From Akkermansia muciniphila (lineage in GTDB: Bacteria > Verrucomicrobiota > Verrucomicrobiia > Limisphaerales > BJHT01), in assembly GCA_945861535.1 (NCBI GenBank), contig CAMAUZ010000024.1:23738-87737 (forward strand): a stretch of DNA of 64,000 nt. Reading direction: 5' to 3'. Shown one piece after another: positions 59,812-64,000 of the stretch; within the stretch, counting starts at the first letter, position 1, and each line of letters starts with the position of its first letter. A program made the translations under genes and the position numbers. The notes under the pieces are model-generated. The model had not been told where the DNA came from. It was given only the letters and a program-made list of their open reading frames with translations, and made no database searches.

Positions 59812-61233
59812 TCAGCCGGTGATCAGTTCGCGGATCGGCGTGCCGTTGTCGGTGACCATGCGGGGGCGGCCGAGGGGATCGAGGAATTCCGCGGTGGGGC
59901 TGATTCCGAGGAGATGAAAAATTGTCGCGGCGAGATCCTTCGGCTCGAGCGGACGGCTGGCGGGATAGCCGCCGGTGCGGTCGCTGGCGCCGACGATGCG
60001 TCCGCCGCCGGTGCCCGCGCCGGCGATCGCGATGGAGAAGCAGTGGCCCCAGTGATCGCGGCCGCCGGCGGCGTTGATCTTCGGCGTTCGGCCAAATTCA
60101 CCCATCGCGACGACGAGCGTTTCGTCGAGCAGGCCGCGCTGGTCGAGGTCTTCGATCAAGGCCGAGTAGGTGCGGTCGAACTGCGGGCAGAGCACGTCGC
60201 GGAGGCGCTCGGCGTTTTTCTGATGCGTGTCCCAGAGGGGATTGCCGGCTCCGATGTCGCCGAGTTCGCGCGGCCAGTTCACCTGTACGAGGCGCACCCC
60301 GGATTCGATGAGGCGGCGCGCGAGCAGGACGCTCTGGCCGACTTTGTGACGGCCGTAGCGGTCGCGCATGGCTTCGGATTCGCGCTGCATCTCGAAGGCC
60401 GCGCGCGTGGTGCTGGATTGCACCGCTTCGAAGGCTTTCTGCTGCATGCGGTCGAGCGCGGCGACTTGCTCGCTGCGGGCCGCGCGGATGAAGTGCTGGT
60501 CGAGCTGCTGGAGCAGACTGATGCGGTCGCTGAGGCGCAGCTCGGTCAAGCCCTCGGGCGGACTCAGGCCTTCGATGGTGAAATTCGGCGCGCCGGGATC
60601 GCATTTGAAAACCTGCGGATTCCAAGTGTGACCCATGTAGCCGCCGTCCTGGCCGGGCCAGGGAATGGCGGGGTTGTTGACGATGGGTTCGGGGAGCACG
60701 ACTGACGAAAAGGGGGAGCGGCGGCTCGGCTTGAGCGCGCCGACGACGGACGCGAGGCTCGGCCAGTCGCTCGGATCGGGCGGGAGGCTCTCGGCTTTCG
60801 AGGTGTGCGGGTAGCCGGTGAGCATCCAGTAGCCGCTGGTTGAGTGGCTGTTCACGTCGGTGCGCAGGGAGCGGACGACAGAGATTTTGTCGGCGATTCG
60901 CGCGGTGCGCGGGAGCAGTTCGCACAGGCGCAGGCCGGGGACTTTGGTGGCGATGGACTTGAACTCGCCGCGAATTTCGCGCGGAGCGTCATCCTTGGGG
61001 TCGAAAGTCTCGTGCTGAGGCGGTCCGCCGCCGAGGAAAAAAATGATGCACGACTTGGCGCGGCCGAAGGTTCCCGGAGAAACCGTCGGACCACCGCCGA
61101 CGGCCGCATCTGCCCGGCTGCGGAGCAATGCCGGGAGCGAAAGCCCGAGACAACCAAGGCCACCTATGCGGAGCAACTCCCGACGCGTGACTCCGGCCTG
61201 CGCGCGGGCATTTTCTGGATGGACTGAGATCAC
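59812..61233 (-). CDS. DUF1501 family protein, Tat-exported
   Basis: The 473-residue product (GTG start) has the twin-arginine signal TRRELLRIGG (16-25) and then KSCIIFFLGGGPPQHETFDP, the signature opening of DUF1501 (sulfatase/alkaline-phosphatase-like fold). Later motifs are SLRTDVNSHSTSGYWMLTGY, VQVNWPRELGDIG, and VAMGEFGRTPKINAAGGRDH with WGHCFS. DUF1501 proteins usually pair with DUF1549/DUF1553 cytochromes, but no partner is adjacent here. Extracytoplasmic; function unknown. Confidence 0.93.
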   Translation of the reverse strand: MISVHPENARAQAGVTRRELLRIGGLGCLGLSLPALLRSRADAAVGGGPTVSPGTFGRAKSCIIFFLGGGPPQHETFDPKDDAPREIRGEFKSIATKVPGLRLCELLPRTARIADKISVVRSLRTDVNSHSTSGYWMLTGYPHTSKAESLPPDPSDWPSLASVVGALKPSRRSPFSSVVLPEPIVNNPAIPWPGQDGGYMGHTWNPQVFKCDPGAPNFTIEGLSPPEGLTELRLSDRISLLQQLDQHFIRAARSEQVAALDRMQQKAFEAVQSSTTRAAFEMQRESEAMRDRYGRHKVGQSVLLARRLIESGVRLVQVNWPRELGDIGAGNPLWDTHQKNAERLRDVLCPQFDRTYSALIEDLDQRGLLDETLVVAMGEFGRTPKINAAGGRDHWGHCFSIAIAGAGTGGGRIVGASDRTGGYPASRPLEPKDLAATIFHLLGISPTAEFLDPLGRPRMVTDNGTPIRELITG

Positions 61234-61296
61234 AACTGATTCGGATAATTCTGCACCCGCGACGCCCCGCCCGGGCGACCGGGCGCGAGCTGCGCT

Positions 61297-62007
61297 TCAA
61301 GGAGGGATCGGTGGCGGGGCCGCCGGGTTGACCCAGGTGTTATTCCAACGCTGAAACCACAGATTCGGGAGCTTCACGTTGGCCGTATGGCCATCCATGT
61401 AAACCATGTTCACCGCCTGTTCGTGACGACGAATGCACACCCGGCCCATGCTGATGGTGATGTCGCCCGTATCGATGCTCAAGGGTGGCGCGTCAGTCGG
61501 CGCCGGCCACATATCCACCCAGATGCTGTCGGTAAAGCTTGGCTGTTCCGAGGGCCTTCCGGCATCGATGTAACTGAAGTAAGCCGGGTTTCCGGGCGTA
61601 AAGTGCTGGAATGAATTGAAAGCGTAGCTGCCGATGTTCGGACCGATGAAGCTGCCCACCCCCGGTCCCCACGGGCGCAGGGCGGGCGTGGCAAAGTTCG
61701 GGTTCGTGCTCGGGCAGATCAGGATCTGGTTGTTGTCGCCGTAATACGAACGAATCACGGTGATCCAAAACACGTTGGAGCTGGCGAGCGTGTACGGAAG
61801 CATCTTCTCCCACTCAGTTGCATACATGAAAAGCGCCAGGCCGAGCTGCTTGATGTCACTGTTGCAAACCGCCGCCTTGCCCTTGGCTTTGGCCTTGCCC
61901 AGCGCGGGCAGAAGCATGCTCGCCAAAATGCCAATGATCGCGATCACGACCAGCAATTCGATGAGGGTGAAACCTCCATGAGAGCGCTTTCGTCCGATAC
62001 ATGTCAT
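61297..62007 (-). CDS. Type II secretion-like pseudopilin (DUF1559-type)
   Basis: The 236-residue product carries the prepilin signal [20 protein letters not shown] (residues 11-30), with cleavage expected after the second Gly. After the helix it shows features of large PVC pseudopilins: [20 protein letters not shown] and the C-terminal [18 protein letters not shown]. The DGH-type motif is the usual end of the H-X9-DG group. Many paralogues normally exist per genome. The gene is monocistronic. Confidence 0.9.
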   Translation of the reverse strand: MTCIGRKRSHGGFTLIELLVVIAIIGILASMLLPALGKAKAKGKAAVCNSDIKQLGLALFMYATEWEKMLPYTLASSNVFWITVIRSYYGDNNQILICPSTNPNFATPALRPWGPGVGSFIGPNIGSYAFNSFQHFTPGNPAYFSYIDAGRPSEQPSFTDSIWVDMWPAPTDAPPLSIDTGDITISMGRVCIRRHEQAVNMVYMDGHTANVKLPNLWFQRWNNTWVNPAAPPPIPP

Positions 62008-62095
62008 GGCGGAGGGTACGATTGACGAGGCTTCGGGTAAAGGGGCAATTCCCGGTTGGCAAACCTCCGGGCGCAGCTTGACACTTCCTCGGGGC

Positions 62096-62111
62096 GCGGC
62101 CTGCAGGCCGC
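62096..62111. repeat. R3 palindrome core, third copy
   Basis: GCGGCCTGCAGGCCGC is perfectly self-complementary and differs from the cores at 46967 and 47104 only at the two central bases. The surrounding 62008-62468 interval has no supported gene; it also holds GCGGCGTAACCGCCGC-type small stems near 62168. Confidence 0.65.
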
Positions 62112-62468
62112 TTCAGCGTACGAGCCGACCTCGGGGAAACGTATGTAGTGTTGGCGTGTGGACGTTGCAGCGGCGTAACCGCCGCGCGCCGCCCCAGTTG
62201 CATTCGGGGGGGACAGTATCGAACTGCGCCCCAAATCTCCGAACCTTACGACAACACCCACCGCAAGCACTCCTCCCTCGGATACAATCCCCCCGCCGCT
62301 TTCGAGGCCTAGCTCAACCCCAGGAACCAGCCAAATGCTGGTCCATAAATCCGGTGCATTTACCCGGCGGATCGGTGGCACTCCGCCGGCGAGTTACTCC
62401 ATTCCTGAGCGTGATTCCTGCCCTCCCTCATTGCGTTCTTTGCGTCCTTTCGCGGCCATCCTCCCGCC

Positions 62469-63050
62469 CTACGTCTCCTCCGCGCGTATCCACTTCTCCA
62501 CTTTTGGCGGCGTGAATTTCACCAGCCGTTGCAACAATTTCTTCGGCTCCGTTTCCACCACGAACAAATCCCGGTGTTCCGCCCGCACGAACCCGGCCGC
62601 CACCGCGCGCTCCATCTGTTGCAGCAGCGGATCGAAATAGCCCGCCACGTTCAGCAACCCACACGGCTTCCGATGCAGCCCCAACTGCGCCCACGTCAGA
62701 ATTTCGCAAAACTCATCCAGCGTCCCGAACCCGCCCGGCATCGCCACAAATCCGTCCGCCAGCTCCGCCATCAACGCCTTGCGCTCATGCATCGACGCCA
62801 CGATGTGCAGCTCGGTCAGGCCGCGATGCGCCAGTTCCTTCGCCACCAGCGCCTCGGGAATCACGCCGATCACCTCACCCTCCGCCGCCAGCACCGCGTC
62901 GGCGAGCACGCCCATCAAGCCCACGTTCCCCGCGCCATACACCAAACCCCAGCCCTTCCGCGCGATCGCCGCGCCCAGTTCCCGCGCCGCCGTCGCGAAC
63001 ACCGGATCACGCCCCGCACTCGAACCACAAAACACACACAGCCGTTTCAT
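62469..63050 (-). CDS. LOG-family (TIGR00730) Rossmann-fold protein
   Basis: The 193-residue product starts MKRLCVFCGSSAGRDPVFAT and contains LVYGAGNVGLMGVLADAVLA and MPGGFGTLDEFCEILTWAQL, the PGGxGTxxE signature of LOG/cytokinin-riboside phosphoribohydrolase proteins. The family hydrolyses nucleoside monophosphates to free base and ribose phosphate. Length and motif order are normal. No operon partner. Confidence 0.93.
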   Translation of the reverse strand: MKRLCVFCGSSAGRDPVFATAARELGAAIARKGWGLVYGAGNVGLMGVLADAVLAAEGEVIGVIPEALVAKELAHRGLTELHIVASMHERKALMAELADGFVAMPGGFGTLDEFCEILTWAQLGLHRKPCGLLNVAGYFDPLLQQMERAVAAGFVRAEHRDLFVVETEPKKLLQRLVKFTPPKVEKWIRAEET

Positions 63051-63134
63051 GCCGCGAGCCTACCTTCCCGCACACCCAGATGCCCATCCAAACCGGGCGC
63101 GCCGCCCGTGTAGGCGCATCCGCGCGCATCCCCC

Positions 63135-63205
63135 GGAGCGCCGGTCTCCGACCCGGCGTTGCCCGCGAGCGCATCGCACCGCGCCGGATCAGAGATCGGC
63201 GCTCC
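63135..63205. repeat. R8 inverted pair (GGAGCGCCGGTCTCC type)
   Basis: GGAGCGCCGGTCTCCGACCC (63135 onward) is answered by AGATCGGCGCTCC (63193-63205) in reverse complement. Several differences between the arms are offset within each arm's own small stem. The surrounding 63051-63534 has no supported gene. Confidence 0.6.
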
Positions 63206-63534
63206 GCCCGAATTGACGGACCACGGGGTGGTTGCGCATACGCGTCCCGTCGGCGGATTCCACCTCAGCGATCTTCCGAGCTCTTCGGTGTTCTAATCGC
63301 GCCGTCGATCGGCAAATCAGAACACCGCAGCGAAAGGCCAGCCGCAGAGGAATGGGCAAAGGAATGGCGGCAAAGGAATGGGAACCGGGTTACTCCATCA
63401 CCTGTTGCTCATACCCGCCCCATCCTCAGCCTTCATTGCCTCGGTCACTCCGTGGCTCCGTGGCCCCCGAATTAATTCCCGTTTAATCCCCAAGCCGACG
63501 TCAGCCACCCCCATGCACTCCTTTGCCCGATTCT

Positions 63535-63625
63535 CCATCCCCCATCCCCCATCCCAAAGACCCAAAACGCCAGACCCAAGACCCAAGACCCAAGACCCAA
63601 GACCCAAGACGCCAGACCCCCACCC
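63535..63625 (+). repeat. Thirteen in-register heptads (CCATCCC, CAAGACC)
   Basis: Three CCATCCC units, then AAAGACC, CAAAACG, CCAGACC, four CAAGACC units, CAAGACG, CCAGACC and CCCACCC keep strict 7-bp phase. It is unrelated in sequence to the AGTAATT tracts but has the same period. It lies about 100 bases upstream of the transposase gene. Confidence 0.82.
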
Positions 63626-63728
63626 ACTCCGCCTAATCGCCGCGTAATTTTCTGAAACCGCAAAAAGACCTCATTGTCCCGCGCTTTTTGGCTTGCGCAT
63701 GTTGTAGATATAGTGTCTATAGCAGGCC

Positions 63729-64000
63729 ATGCCTGCGCGCATTCCAATCCAGCACAAGTCGCCCTTCGCCATCGATCCCCGGCCCCTCGAGGAAACCGCC
63801 GGCAGCCACGCCGGCCTGCTGGCCACCGCCCGCGCCTTCCGCTCGCTGCATCTGCCCGACCTGATCGCCGCCAATCTCACGCTCAAACGCCGCCAGCGCG
63901 GTTTCTCCGAGAGCCAGTTCATCGAAACCCTCCTGCTCCTGCAGACCGTCGGCGGGGACTGCCCGGAGGACATCCAGTTGCTGACCGGGGATGCCTGCCT
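63729..64000 (+). mobile_element. N-terminus of an IS transposase, probably IS1380 type (partial)
   Basis: ATG at 63729 opens a frame that runs off the window end after 90 codons. It reads GLLATARAFRSLHLPDLIAA, then NLTLKRRQRGFSESQFIETL and LLLLQTVGGDCPEDIQLLTG. This matches the N-terminal pattern of IS1380-like DDE transposases (locating a central L.G.....D...L module), from memory. Catalytic residues lie beyond the window. Upstream AGATATAGTGTCTATAG may lie at the element's left end, but the right end is needed to define the inverted repeat. Confidence 0.7.

Overview
The window is high-GC bacterial chromosome, most probably from a Verrucomicrobiota member, with Planctomycetota the alternative within the PVC group. 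This rests on gene content. It carries DUF1588/DUF1585-type cytochrome, DUF1552 and DUF1501 proteins, two SGNH plus PVC-type dehydrogenase propeller proteins, a HEAT plus cytochrome c protein, a DUF1559-type pseudopilin, and many Hanks kinases with WD40, TPR or sulfatase-modifying-factor ectodomains. I could not run a search, so the phylum is inferred.

Layout. 1-3.4 kb: end of a cytochrome/DUF1552 pair, then a scrap yard around a tRNA-Leu(UAG) with a transposase remnant and small broken ORFs. 3.4-10.4 kb: secreted beta-helix protein, a collapsed gene, a secreted SGNH/PVC dehydrogenase and small proteins. 10.4-11.2 kb: a periodic tandem repeat and a palindromic repeat. 11.2-35.5 kb: a signalling island. 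It holds a WD40 kinase, a kinase with two FGE-like domains, an FHA-GAF-adenylate cyclase, three tandem paralogous kinases plus debris of further copies, a PqqD/M50-like membrane protein with two cyclic-nucleotide-binding domains, and a co-translated pseudopilin-Sel1 protein. 35.7-46.9 kb: a flippase-like/glycosyltransferase fusion, a second PVC dehydrogenase separated from its HEAT-cytochrome half by a toxin-antitoxin cassette, a phosphoesterase, a GT4 enzyme and a LAB_N protein. 47.3-49.3 kb: an ice-binding/RCC1/Ig mosaic protein. 49.8-51.9 kb: ilvB preceded by a classic valine-rich leader peptide and terminator. 52.9-63.1 kb: mostly single housekeeping or secreted-enzyme genes. The window ends inside an IS transposase.

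The most notable observations are these. (i) A complete transcription attenuator lies upstream of ilvB, with five consecutive valine codons, a pause hairpin, an alternative pairing and a GNRA-capped terminator. (ii) A kinase / adenylate cyclase / double cyclic-nucleotide-receptor island could form one signalling circuit, and its kinase genes are expanding and decaying by tandem recombination. (iii) The intergenic DNA is crowded with palindromic repeat families, often arranged as inverted pairs with compensatory stem changes, and with degenerate heptanucleotide tandem repeats resembling cyanobacterial STRRs. (iv) A 144-bp repeat is built on a 20.5-bp CTGGAG period.

Several genes are broken: a glycosyltransferase by one TGA, a kinase by one inserted base, a probable sialidase by internal deletion, and a dehydrogenase 3' end present as a stray second copy.
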